NCBI GenBank assembly: GCA_017509605.1
Contig: JAFWPH010000016.1
Coordinates: 1-64,000 of the forward strand
Source of the DNA: Bacteroidaceae bacterium
GTDB taxonomy: Bacteria; Bacteroidota; Bacteroidia; Bacteroidales; Bacteroidaceae
DNA length: 64,000 bases
Direction of reading: 5' to 3'
Shown here: piece by piece, positions 52,603 to 61,196 of the stretch
How the letters are laid out: each line of letters begins with the position of its first letter
Position numbering within the stretch: position 1 is the stretch's first letter
Made by a program: the position numbers and the translations under genes
Notes under the pieces: generated by a model
Seen by the model: only the letters and a program-made list of their open reading frames with translations
Told to the model about the DNA's origin: nothing
Database searches by the model: none

Positions 52603-55398
52603 ATGAGACGATACCTATTCATATTACTTCTTGCCCTCATCGCTCCTACGTTGTCGATGGCACAGCGACAATCTTCCGTCACCGATGCCTCCAACACTTA
52701 CGGTTTGGCTCGCAAACAGATGGCCGACGGACATTATTATGCCGCCGAGCAAACCTTACAGAAATTTCTGCGTGAGACAGGACAAGATGCTTCCGTTTTT
52801 TCGCATTCAGGATATCAGCGCGCACTGTCGGGCGATGCCGATTGCATGCTGATGATCTGCAAGTACTATCTCAAGGAGCCGGATGCAGTAGAGAGAATTG
52901 AACTTCACTTGAACAACCATCCCCTCTGTTCCGATGGCGACCGTTTGAGGCTGATGCGTGCAAATCTTTTGGTTCAAAGCGGCAACGACGAAGAGGCAGT
53001 TGCCATCTACCGTGTCACCGACATGTATAATATCGGTGAAGACGAACTGGCCGATGCCAAACTCTTCTATGCCATCGCCAGCATACAGACCGGCGACATC
53101 TCCACGGCCAAGACCCTGCTCAACCAGTTGCGATTCTGCGAGCGTCACAGCATGGATGTACTTTACTATACCGCCTATATCGATTATACCGAGGGACGTT
53201 ATGACGAGGCATTGGATAAGTTCAGGACGGCGGAGAAGTCTTTCGACTATCACCGCAAGGCTCCCGTCTATATCGCCGACTGTCTCTTGCTCACCGGCAA
53301 GAGCGAGGACGCGCTCAGCACCATCCTCAAATTCAAGAACCGCTATGGTCAGAACGAACTGACACCAGAGGCCGACCGCATAGAAGGTGAATGCCTTCAC
53401 GACAAGGGTGACTTCTACAAAGCCATAGAAAGGCTCCAGCAATATTCCGAAGAGACAGATACCCCCAAAAGAACAGCTCTCTACAAACTCGCCATGAGTT
53501 ACCTGCGCACCCAGAACTATGTTCAGGCCGCCGATAACTTCGTCCGCAGCGCCGGCACCGAGAACGACGAACTGGCGCAGAGCGCTTATCTTAATGCCGG
53601 CATCAGTTACCTGGACGGCGGCAACAAGACGCAAGCGCGGATGGCATTCCAGCAGGCCTCCGAGATGGGAGGGAAGAGCGCGGCAAGCGAGAACGCGCTC
53701 TACAACTACGCTCTCTGCCTGCATGAAGGACATACAGGCGGTTTTGGTGAGCAAGTCAATGTGATGGAGCGCTTTCTCAACGAGTATCCTCAGTCGAAGA
53801 ACGCATCCAAGGTAGGACAGTACCTCACCGAGGTTTATACTACCACCAAGGACTATGCCACAGCACTGGCCAGCATCAACAAGATCAAGCAGCCCACAAG
53901 GGAAATTCTCGCTGCCAAACAGCAGGTGCTGTATCATCTCGGCACACAGGCTTACGCCAACAGCGACTTCAAGGCAGCCGCTGACTATATGACCCAGTCG
54001 CTGCAACTCGGTTCTCACAACCAGCAAACCAAAGCCGACGCCCTCTATTGGAGAGGAGAGGCACTATACAGGATGGGCGACTATGTCAAAGCCGCGTCCG
54101 ACCTCAGCCAAAGCGTGGCACAAACAACGCCCACTTCGTCCAACTACGGCAACGCGCTTTACAGCTTGGGATACGCACTTTTCAAGCAGAAGAAATACAG
54201 TGACGCGGCAACGGCTTTCAGACGTCTCACAGAACGTAATCCTGAGAACAAAACCGTGTTGGCCGATGCTTTCAACCGTATAGGCGACTGCCTGCTCTCG
54301 GCCAAGGACTACAATGCCGCACAGCAGGCCTACGGACAGGCATTGGCTGCAGACAGGAACCAAGGTGACTACTCCCTCTATCAGCAGGCACTTATTACAG
54401 GTGTCAATGGCAACTATGCCGGCAAGGTGGATCTTTTGAGCCAGCTGCGTTCGGAATACACGGAGTCGCAGTTCGCTGACGATGCCGTCTATGAGCAGGG
54501 ACTCGCCTTGATGCAAAGTGGAGAGAAAGACAGGGCGATGAATGTCTTCAAGTCGCTCATAGAAAGCCATCCCCAAGGAAAGAACGCAGCCAGGGCAGGA
54601 GTGAACCTTGGCATGCTTTATGCCGAGACTGGCAACACTCAGACCGCTGTCAACACTTTCACCCATGTCATTGACAACTTCCCCAACACACAGGAAGCAC
54701 ATGCCGCTCTTGCCGCCTTGCGCGACGTCTTCACAAATCAGGGAAGGATTGACGAGTACAACAACATCGCCTCTAAGGCAGGTCAACCTCTGACCCCACA
54801 ACAACAAGAGGACATGATCAGCGCAGCCGCCTCAAGAGCCACTGCCGAAGGCCGTTATATTGAGGCCGCAAGGCTGTTTGCCCAGTTGGAGGCCTTCACC
54901 TCGTCGGAAGAGAAGCGATTGGAGGCTCAGCAAGGACTGCTCGAGAGTGCCTATAACGCTAAGGACTACACCACCACGACAGCCGTTGCCAACCGGATGT
55001 TGCAGAACGTGAAGGTGTCGCCCGACATGAGGGTACAAGCGCTGTTCTACCGTGCCGCCTGCGCCACTGCCACCGGCAACATGCAGGCTGCCGTGCAGGA
55101 TTGGACGACCTTGAGCCAGGATGCCCAGACCGAATACGGTGCCCAGTCCAACGTGCTGCTCGCCGAATACGCCTACCAGACAGGTCAGAACGAGTCGGCA
55201 GAGAGCATCCTTCTGAAGTTCTTAGACTCAGGAACACCCCACACTTATTGGCTCGCTCGGGGATTCATCACCCTCTCCGATGTCTATCGCAAGACAGGTA
55301 AGGATGTGGAGGCGAAACAATATCTGTTGTCACTCAAGAGCAACTACAACGAGAATGAGGAAATCAACCGTATGATTGAGGAACGATTGAAGCATTGA
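52603..55398 (+). CDS. large secreted TPR-repeat protein
   Basis: 931 residues. A signal peptide (MRRYLFILLLALIAPTLSMA) is followed by tetratricopeptide repeats over nearly the whole length, for example GRYDEALDKFRTAEKSFDYH, GDFYKAIERLQQYSEETD, MGDYVKAASDLSQSVA and KKYSDAATAFRRLTERNP. It is a periplasmic or surface scaffold. In Bacteroidales such a large TPR gene commonly precedes an outer-membrane barrel, as it does here, and the two probably assemble. The partner gene begins 44 bases downstream. Confidence 0.88.
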   Translation: MRRYLFILLLALIAPTLSMAQRQSSVTDASNTYGLARKQMADGHYYAAEQTLQKFLRETGQDASVFSHSGYQRALSGDADCMLMICKYYLKEPDAVERIELHLNNHPLCSDGDRLRLMRANLLVQSGNDEEAVAIYRVTDMYNIGEDELADAKLFYAIASIQTGDISTAKTLLNQLRFCERHSMDVLYYTAYIDYTEGRYDEALDKFRTAEKSFDYHRKAPVYIADCLLLTGKSEDALSTILKFKNRYGQNELTPEADRIEGECLHDKGDFYKAIERLQQYSEETDTPKRTALYKLAMSYLRTQNYVQAADNFVRSAGTENDELAQSAYLNAGISYLDGGNKTQARMAFQQASEMGGKSAASENALYNYALCLHEGHTGGFGEQVNVMERFLNEYPQSKNASKVGQYLTEVYTTTKDYATALASINKIKQPTREILAAKQQVLYHLGTQAYANSDFKAAADYMTQSLQLGSHNQQTKADALYWRGEALYRMGDYVKAASDLSQSVAQTTPTSSNYGNALYSLGYALFKQKKYSDAATAFRRLTERNPENKTVLADAFNRIGDCLLSAKDYNAAQQAYGQALAADRNQGDYSLYQQALITGVNGNYAGKVDLLSQLRSEYTESQFADDAVYEQGLALMQSGEKDRAMNVFKSLIESHPQGKNAARAGVNLGMLYAETGNTQTAVNTFTHVIDNFPNTQEAHAALAALRDVFTNQGRIDEYNNIASKAGQPLTPQQQEDMISAAASRATAEGRYIEAARLFAQLEAFTSSEEKRLEAQQGLLESAYNAKDYTTTTAVANRMLQNVKVSPDMRVQALFYRAACATATGNMQAAVQDWTTLSQDAQTEYGAQSNVLLAEYAYQTGQNESAESILLKFLDSGTPHTYWLARGFITLSDVYRKTGKDVEAKQYLLSLKSNYNENEEINRMIEERLKH

Positions 55399-55442
55399 CC
55401 CTTGACTCTTGACCCATGAAGATTAAGCAATTATTTGAGACA

Positions 55443-57161
55443 ATGAATACAACAAGATATACTATCATCGCGGCCTTGTTCCTTTCCCCCTGCTTGGCCG
55501 GTGCGCAAATCAATGACGTTGTGGAGGTGGAAAACAGCTATGTACCCATCATTCGCGACGCCAACAAGATCAACTTGACACCCAACAAAGTGGAGCAGCC
55601 TGCTGTGCATTATCAGGTAGATTACATCAAAACCCCGCTCGCAGCCCAGTCGTATGTGTTCCAACCACTGTGGGCTGCCAAAAGTGACGCCATTGCAGAG
55701 GGTGAGGGCAAAGGCTACGTGCATCTGGGCTACGGCAGTATGGGTAACCTCACGGGGCGTGTCAGTTATGGCGCCGACCTGACCAGCGCCGACCGTCTTA
55801 ATCTCAGCCTCGGTATCGACGGCTATAACGGCAAGGTCAAGGACTACTTGGACGACACCGATTGGACGAGCCGCTTCTACCAGTCGGATATCAACCTTTC
55901 TTACCTGCACAGATTGTCTCCTGTCTCCTCCCTCATCCTCGAAGGTTCTATCGAGGGACAAGTTTACAACTACCAGCGTTTCGCTCCAAATACATTTACT
56001 GGCGGACCTCAGACCGACAAACAGCGAAATCTGATCACCGATGTGTCGGCACGAATCACACCTTACAGTTTCGGACAGTTCGCCTTAGGCGGTTCTTTAG
56101 GTTATCAAGGTTTCAAGCAGATGCATGATGAATGGCTTACCACACCCGATGCGGAGAACATATTCCATGCAGGACTGAACGGTGCCTATGAATTGGATGA
56201 TAACCAAAAGATAGGTCTTGACCTCGGGCTAAAGTACGAGGCCTACAACCGTGATGCCGACAATTATTTCTCTTATTGGGGCAGTCCTTATTATTCGTTC
56301 ATGAACGACCTGTGGAACGTCAAACTGGGACTCACACTCAGCGCTTCCTCCGGTTTCGTGAGCAAGTTCCATATCGCACCCGATGTGACTGCCGTCTATC
56401 ATGCCGCCGACAATATCGACCTCAAGGCGCAAATCACCGGCGGGGAGCGCAGCAATGGCTTCCGCGCACTCAATGCCCTCAGCCCGTATTGGTGCACTGA
56501 TGCCACCTCGCCCGCGGCGACATATACATTGCCTGTACCATCAGGAGTGCAGTTCGCCCACCAGTTCGACCAACTCGACTCTAAGTTCGGCATCGAGTGG
56601 AAGGCGGCAGACCAACTCACCCTTTCCGCCGCCATCGGCTTCGACATGCAGGACAACCGACTGGAGATGATTTCCGATGCCGAAACGAATCCAACCAGCC
56701 AGACTGTGACCAACAACATGTCTCCCTACCTCTACCACCATTTCTTCACCGCTGATGGCAACCGATTCTACGGTGAATTGAACCTTGCTTACCGCTACAA
56801 GGACATCGTGGATGTGAGACTCAACAACCAAGTGAATTCATGGGGCACTGACGCCGACTTTATCGGTGCTCTTCGTCCGGTCTTCGACGCCGACTGGTCA
56901 GCTAACGTGAAAATCATTCCAGGGCTTGTCGCCACCCTTGATTTCGCTTTGCAGACCTACGACAATGATGACCAGTCTGACTACAAGCGTCCCGACAGGT
57001 ACGACCTCGGATTGGGTTTGAGTTATCAGATTCCAGTTGATCTGGCAAAAATCACAGTCTTCGCCCGCGGCAACAACCTCCTCAACAACAAATTCGATGT
57101 CTATAACGCCTACAAGGCACCAGGCATCAATGTCATTGCTGGAGCGGCAGTCACTTTCTGA
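55443..57161 (+). CDS. outer-membrane beta-barrel protein
   Basis: 571-572 residues with a signal peptide (MNTTRYTIIAALFLSPCLAGAQ), then a short plug-like N-terminal segment. Long runs of alternating amphipathic strands follow (KGYVHLGYGSMGNLTGRVSYGADL, LNLSLGIDGYNGK, GQFALGGSLGYQGFK, YDLGLGLSYQIPVDLAKITVFARGNNLLNNKFDVY). The end VYNAYKAPGINVIAGAAVTF resembles the C-terminal strand of TonB-dependent receptors, but the N-terminal TonB box and plug are not evident. It is therefore best called an uncharacterised barrel. A start at 55416 would add nine residues before the signal. Confidence 0.75.
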   Translation: MNTTRYTIIAALFLSPCLAGAQINDVVEVENSYVPIIRDANKINLTPNKVEQPAVHYQVDYIKTPLAAQSYVFQPLWAAKSDAIAEGEGKGYVHLGYGSMGNLTGRVSYGADLTSADRLNLSLGIDGYNGKVKDYLDDTDWTSRFYQSDINLSYLHRLSPVSSLILEGSIEGQVYNYQRFAPNTFTGGPQTDKQRNLITDVSARITPYSFGQFALGGSLGYQGFKQMHDEWLTTPDAENIFHAGLNGAYELDDNQKIGLDLGLKYEAYNRDADNYFSYWGSPYYSFMNDLWNVKLGLTLSASSGFVSKFHIAPDVTAVYHAADNIDLKAQITGGERSNGFRALNALSPYWCTDATSPAATYTLPVPSGVQFAHQFDQLDSKFGIEWKAADQLTLSAAIGFDMQDNRLEMISDAETNPTSQTVTNNMSPYLYHHFFTADGNRFYGELNLAYRYKDIVDVRLNNQVNSWGTDADFIGALRPVFDADWSANVKIIPGLVATLDFALQTYDNDDQSDYKRPDRYDLGLGLSYQIPVDLAKITVFARGNNLLNNKFDVYNAYKAPGINVIAGAAVTF

Positions 57162-57201
57162 AAGAATACGAAAACCAATAAACTAAAAAATATAAAGACC
57201 T

Positions 57202-57996
57202 ATGACAACACCATTGAAGAACCTCGTCCTCGCTATCATTGCATTGATAGCCTCGACAACCCCTTGTCTTGCTCAGAACATGTCTTTGAAGTATATGTCT
57301 GACAAGATGAATGTGAAATGCCCAGTGGAAATTACTGACCGTTCAAAACTGGTTAGTACCGAATGCATTGGCAACGAGATAGTGTTTAACATTGAGTTGA
57401 AGGAACCCGACTTCAACATGGACCAACTCATTGAAAACAATGAGTATTGGAAAACCCTGCTTCGCGATGAATACATCAAGAGTGGAGAGGGCACTCGCCA
57501 GATGCTCTCACTAATCAGCAACAGTGGAGCCGCCTTCAAGATGGTATGCGTGGGCAGCCAGACGGGTAAGAAAGCATCGTGTGCATTCACACCAGAGGAG
57601 ACCAAAAGCATTCTCAGTGCCAATGGAGCAGCACCTATGGAGTTTTTCACCCTCGAGAACCTTATCGTTATCATCAACAGTGCAGCTCCATTCCCGCTGC
57701 TTGATGGAATCTTCATCACCTCTGCCAGCAAGAGCGACGACAACATCATCATTGAAAACTCACTTGATGATGCCATTATCGATATTGACGACTTGATACG
57801 CAACGCCAACCAATTGAAGAACAATATCCTCAACAATTTACCTTATAATGAAGGTGTGAGGTTTCTTGCTAACTTATGCGTGAAGAAAGAAGCCAACCTC
57901 ATCCTTCGTTTTTCAGGCACGCAAAGCGAGAAAGTTTTCTACACTGTGCTCACCAGCAAGGATATGGAAAAAGCACTCAATAGGGAGCGGAAATAA
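57202..57996 (+). CDS. hypothetical secreted protein
   Basis: 264 residues. The signal peptide TPLKNLVLAIIALIASTTPCLA is followed by a mixed alpha/beta body (VEITDRSKLVSTECIGNEIVFNIELKE, IKSGEGTRQMLSLIS, IIENSLDDAIIDIDDLIRNANQ). No family is recognised. It is the third gene of the TPR-barrel-secreted series, 40 bases after the barrel gene, and is followed by a strong terminator. The grouping suggests it works with the outer-membrane pair. Confidence 0.7.
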   Translation: MTTPLKNLVLAIIALIASTTPCLAQNMSLKYMSDKMNVKCPVEITDRSKLVSTECIGNEIVFNIELKEPDFNMDQLIENNEYWKTLLRDEYIKSGEGTRQMLSLISNSGAAFKMVCVGSQTGKKASCAFTPEETKSILSANGAAPMEFFTLENLIVIINSAAPFPLLDGIFITSASKSDDNIIIENSLDDAIIDIDDLIRNANQLKNNILNNLPYNEGVRFLANLCVKKEANLILRFSGTQSEKVFYTVLTSKDMEKALNRERK

Positions 57997-58040
57997 TAGC
58001 CAAAAGGTGAAAAGACCTACTCGAAAATCATAAAAATGTT

Positions 58041-58090
58041 AAAAAAAGCAGATTATCACTATATAATAATGTGATGGGTCTGCTTTTTTT
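58041..58090 (+). terminator. intrinsic terminator of the TPR/barrel operon
   Basis: The outer arms AAAAAAAGCAGA and TCTGCTTTTTTT and the inner arms ATCAC/GTGAT form a long stem ending in seven T. It separates the operon from topA. Confidence 0.85.
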
Positions 58091-58092
58091 CA

Positions 58093-58100
58093 TACTTTTG
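58093..58100 (+). promoter_or_regulatory. -7 box of topA
   Basis: TACTTTTG followed by C matches TAnnTTTG. It lies directly after the upstream terminator, giving a leader of about 130 bases for topA. Confidence 0.5.
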
Positions 58101-58111
58101 CGCCAAATTTG

Positions 58112-58160
58112 TGAGTCCAAGGCGAGAAATGCCTTTCAAAGGCATCATGTCATGGACTCA
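58112..58160 (+). promoter_or_regulatory. hairpin in the topA leader
   Basis: The 8-base arms TGAGTCCA and TGGACTCA enclose a second inverted repeat ATGCCTTT/AAAGGCAT. The nested structure falls within the predicted 5' leader of topA and could affect its expression. Confidence 0.45.
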
Positions 58161-58237
58161 ATGAGGAATTGTGGCTATAGAAACTTTAGACGCACCTCGA
58201 ATCATTAGAATAACAGTAATAAAGGAATAGACGCACA

Positions 58238-60577
58238 ATGCTGAAAAACTTGGTAATAGTGGAGTCGCCTGCCAAGGCCCAGACCATAGAGAAATTCCTT
58301 GGCAAGGACTATAAAGTGATGTCGAGTTACGGACACATCCGCGACCTGAAGTCGAAGGAGTTCAGTATCGACCTCGAAACATTCTCCCCTGAGTATGTCA
58401 TACCGGAAGACAAATCAGAGATAGTGAAGAAGCTTAAATCGCTCGCCAAAGAGGCAGAGACGGTTTGGCTCGCTTCCGATGAAGACCGTGAGGGAGAAGC
58501 CATTTCATGGCACTTGTACGAAGTGCTGGCTTTGACACCTGAGAAAACCAAGCGTATTGTGTTTCATGAAATCACCAAGTCGGCGATACTGAATGCCATC
58601 GAGACCCCACGTCAAATCGACTACAACTTGGTCAACGCCCAGCAGGCACGTCGTGTGCTCGACCGTATAGTGGGTTTCAAACTATCCCCAGTGTTGTGGA
58701 AGAAAATCAAGCCATCGCTTTCAGCAGGTCGTGTACAGTCCGTGGCAGTCAGGTTGATTGTGGAGCGTGAGCGCGAGATAGAGAGTTTTGTTCCAGAGGG
58801 GAGTTACAGAGTGACGGGAGTCTTCACCGTGACCACCAAGTCTGGCACTACCGAGACAATGCGCGCAGAACTCTCCACCCGTTTCAAGACCGAAGAAGAG
58901 GCCAAGGCATTCCTGGAGAAATGCCGTCATGCCAATTTCACAGTAGCCGACATCAGCAAACGACCACTCAAGAAAAGCCCTGCCGCACCTTTCACTACAT
59001 CCACTCTGCAGCAGGAGGCCGCCCGCAAACTGGGCTTCACAGTCTCGCAGACGATGCTTGTGGCACAGAACCTTTATGAGGCTGGACACATCACCTATAT
59101 GCGTACCGACTCCGTTAACCTCTCATCGCTCTGCCTGTCGACAAGCCGCGATGAGATTATCAACACCATGGGTGAGGAATATTTGCACACCAGGCAGTTC
59201 CATACCACTGCGAAAGGTGCACAGGAGGCTCATGAGGCCATACGTCCCACCTATATTGACAAGAAATCGATAGAAGGCAATGTGCAGCAGCGGAGGCTCT
59301 ACGAGCTGATATGGAAACGGACCATCGCCTCTCAGATGTCTGACGCAGAGTTGGAGAAGACAGTGGTCACCATCGACATAGAGGGCGAGTCCATGCAGTT
59401 CATCTCCTCGGGGCAAGTTGTGGTTTTCGATGGTTTCCTTCGTGTCTATCGTGAATCTCACGATGAAGAAACGGAACAGGATGAAGACAACAACATCTTG
59501 CCAGCGGTGTCGGTTGGTGACAAGCTTGTCTATGACAATATTGTGGCTTCAGAGAAGTTCACTCAGCATCAACCACGCTATACGGAAGCCAGTCTTGTAA
59601 GGAAGATGGAGGAATTGGGCATCGGACGACCATCCACCTACGCACCTACCATCTCCACCATACAGCAGCGCGAATATGTGAACAAAGGCGAGAAGAAAGG
59701 CGAGGAACGCAAATGCGTCACTATCACCCTCGCTGGCGATGTAATAAAGACACAGAAGAAAACGGAGAAGTACGGAGCGGAGAAAGGCAAGCTCCTGCCT
59801 ACCGACATCGGCACCGTAGTGGTGGATTTCCTCATGGCGCACTTCCCCGAAATCATGGACTACAACTTCACCGCCAAGGTGGAACGCGATTTCGACGAGA
59901 TAGCCGAAGGCAAGGAGGAATGGAAAGACTCCATGCACGACTTCTACGACCGTTTCGAACCGCTGGTGGAGGAAACCATGCAGCTCAAGGAGAAACACAA
60001 GGTGGGTGAGCGCCTTTTGGGCACCGACCCCAAGACTGGCAGGCAGGTGTTTGCCAAGATTGGACGATATGGCCCTGTGATTCAGATCGGCACGGTGGAT
60101 GACGAGGAAAAACCGCTCTTCGCCCAGATGAAGAAAGGACAGAGTTTGGCTGACATCACTCTTGAAGAGGCTCTCGAACTCTTTGCCTTGCCACGCGAGC
60201 TGGGTGATTACAAAGGTGAACCTGTGTCTGTGGGCATCAGCAAGTTCGGTCCCTACGTGAGGTATGCCAAGCAGTATATCAGCATCCCCGAGCAATTCAA
60301 TCCCCTTGACATCACTTTGGAGCAGAGTGTGGTACTCATTGACCAAAGGAGGTTGCAGGACAAGAAGAAGCATATCAAGAGTTTTGACGAGGATTCCGAA
60401 CTTGAGATCCTCAATGGAATCTACGGACCCTATATCTCTTATAAGGGAACCAACTACAAGATTCCGAAGTCAACAACCGAGCCGGCTGAACTTACCTTCG
60501 AACAGTGTATGGAGATTATCGAGAAGCAGGCCAAGAAACCCTCTTCCGCCAAGAAGAAAAAGAACACGAAGAAATAG
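58238..60577 (+). CDS. topA: DNA topoisomerase I
   Basis: 779 residues. Type IA topoisomerase that relaxes negative supercoils. A toprim domain opens the protein (NLVIVESPAKAQTIEKFLG, LASDEDREGEAISWHL). The active-site block GHITYMRTDSVNL carries the nucleophile Tyr287. The C-terminal half has IGRPSTYAPTISTIQQREYV. The C-terminus lacks the four-cysteine zinc fingers of E. coli TopA. Instead it has three repeats of the type FGPYVRYAKQYISIP and GIYGPYISYKGTNYKIP, followed by a Lys-rich tail, the form common in Bacteroidetes. Confidence 0.97.
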   Translation: MLKNLVIVESPAKAQTIEKFLGKDYKVMSSYGHIRDLKSKEFSIDLETFSPEYVIPEDKSEIVKKLKSLAKEAETVWLASDEDREGEAISWHLYEVLALTPEKTKRIVFHEITKSAILNAIETPRQIDYNLVNAQQARRVLDRIVGFKLSPVLWKKIKPSLSAGRVQSVAVRLIVEREREIESFVPEGSYRVTGVFTVTTKSGTTETMRAELSTRFKTEEEAKAFLEKCRHANFTVADISKRPLKKSPAAPFTTSTLQQEAARKLGFTVSQTMLVAQNLYEAGHITYMRTDSVNLSSLCLSTSRDEIINTMGEEYLHTRQFHTTAKGAQEAHEAIRPTYIDKKSIEGNVQQRRLYELIWKRTIASQMSDAELEKTVVTIDIEGESMQFISSGQVVVFDGFLRVYRESHDEETEQDEDNNILPAVSVGDKLVYDNIVASEKFTQHQPRYTEASLVRKMEELGIGRPSTYAPTISTIQQREYVNKGEKKGEERKCVTITLAGDVIKTQKKTEKYGAEKGKLLPTDIGTVVVDFLMAHFPEIMDYNFTAKVERDFDEIAEGKEEWKDSMHDFYDRFEPLVEETMQLKEKHKVGERLLGTDPKTGRQVFAKIGRYGPVIQIGTVDDEEKPLFAQMKKGQSLADITLEEALELFALPRELGDYKGEPVSVGISKFGPYVRYAKQYISIPEQFNPLDITLEQSVVLIDQRRLQDKKKHIKSFDEDSELEILNGIYGPYISYKGTNYKIPKSTTEPAELTFEQCMEIIEKQAKKPSSAKKKKNTKK

Positions 60578-60605
60578 CGACGTAACATCATAACGCAAGC
60601 AAAAC

Positions 60606-61133
60606 GTGAGAAGGATCATTCTGATTGGGTATATGGGGGCAGGAAAGACCACCATAGGACGTATTCTGGGACGAAATACAGGACTGGAATTCTTCGACCT
60701 TGACTGGTATGTCGAGGACCGTTTCCGCACCACCATCCCCAAACTCTTTGAAGAGAAAGGCGAAGACGCCTTCCGGCAACTGGAACGTAGAATGTTGCAC
60801 GAGGTGGGAGAATTTGAGGATGTCGTCATCTCCACAGGAGGAGGCACCCCATGTTTCTTCGACAACATGGAATTCATGAACAAGCAGGCAGATACTGTTT
60901 ACCTCAAGGCCGAACCAGAGGTGTTGCAGACACATCTGATGATGGGAAAGTCGAAACGCCCTCTTATACAAGGCAAGTCTCCCGACGAACTGATTGCTTA
61001 CATCCGAGAGTCGTTGACAGTCAGGGAGCCTTTCTACTCCCAGGCCAAATATGTCCTGCCCATTGAGAAACTCACCACCAAGGGCAAAGTCTACGAAGCT
61101 GTTCAGACACTGCAGAAGATGCTCAACTTATAA
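60606..61133 (+). CDS. aroK: shikimate kinase
   Basis: 175 residues. It phosphorylates shikimate in aromatic amino acid synthesis. The P-loop GYMGAGKTT is at residues 8-16, DLDWYVEDRF is the shikimate-binding DxD-like segment, and ISTGGGTPCF binds the substrate. The start codon is GTG at 60606 (read as Met in MRRIILIGYMGAG). It follows topA by 28 bases and precedes speA by 63 bases, so it is likely co-transcribed with topA. Confidence 0.95.
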   Translation: MRRIILIGYMGAGKTTIGRILGRNTGLEFFDLDWYVEDRFRTTIPKLFEEKGEDAFRQLERRMLHEVGEFEDVVISTGGGTPCFFDNMEFMNKQADTVYLKAEPEVLQTHLMMGKSKRPLIQGKSPDELIAYIRESLTVREPFYSQAKYVLPIEKLTTKGKVYEAVQTLQKMLNL

Positions 61134-61196
61134 ATCCAAACAAGCCTCTCGCAAACAACACCGCAATAGAATAATCATTACACACACACGAATAGA

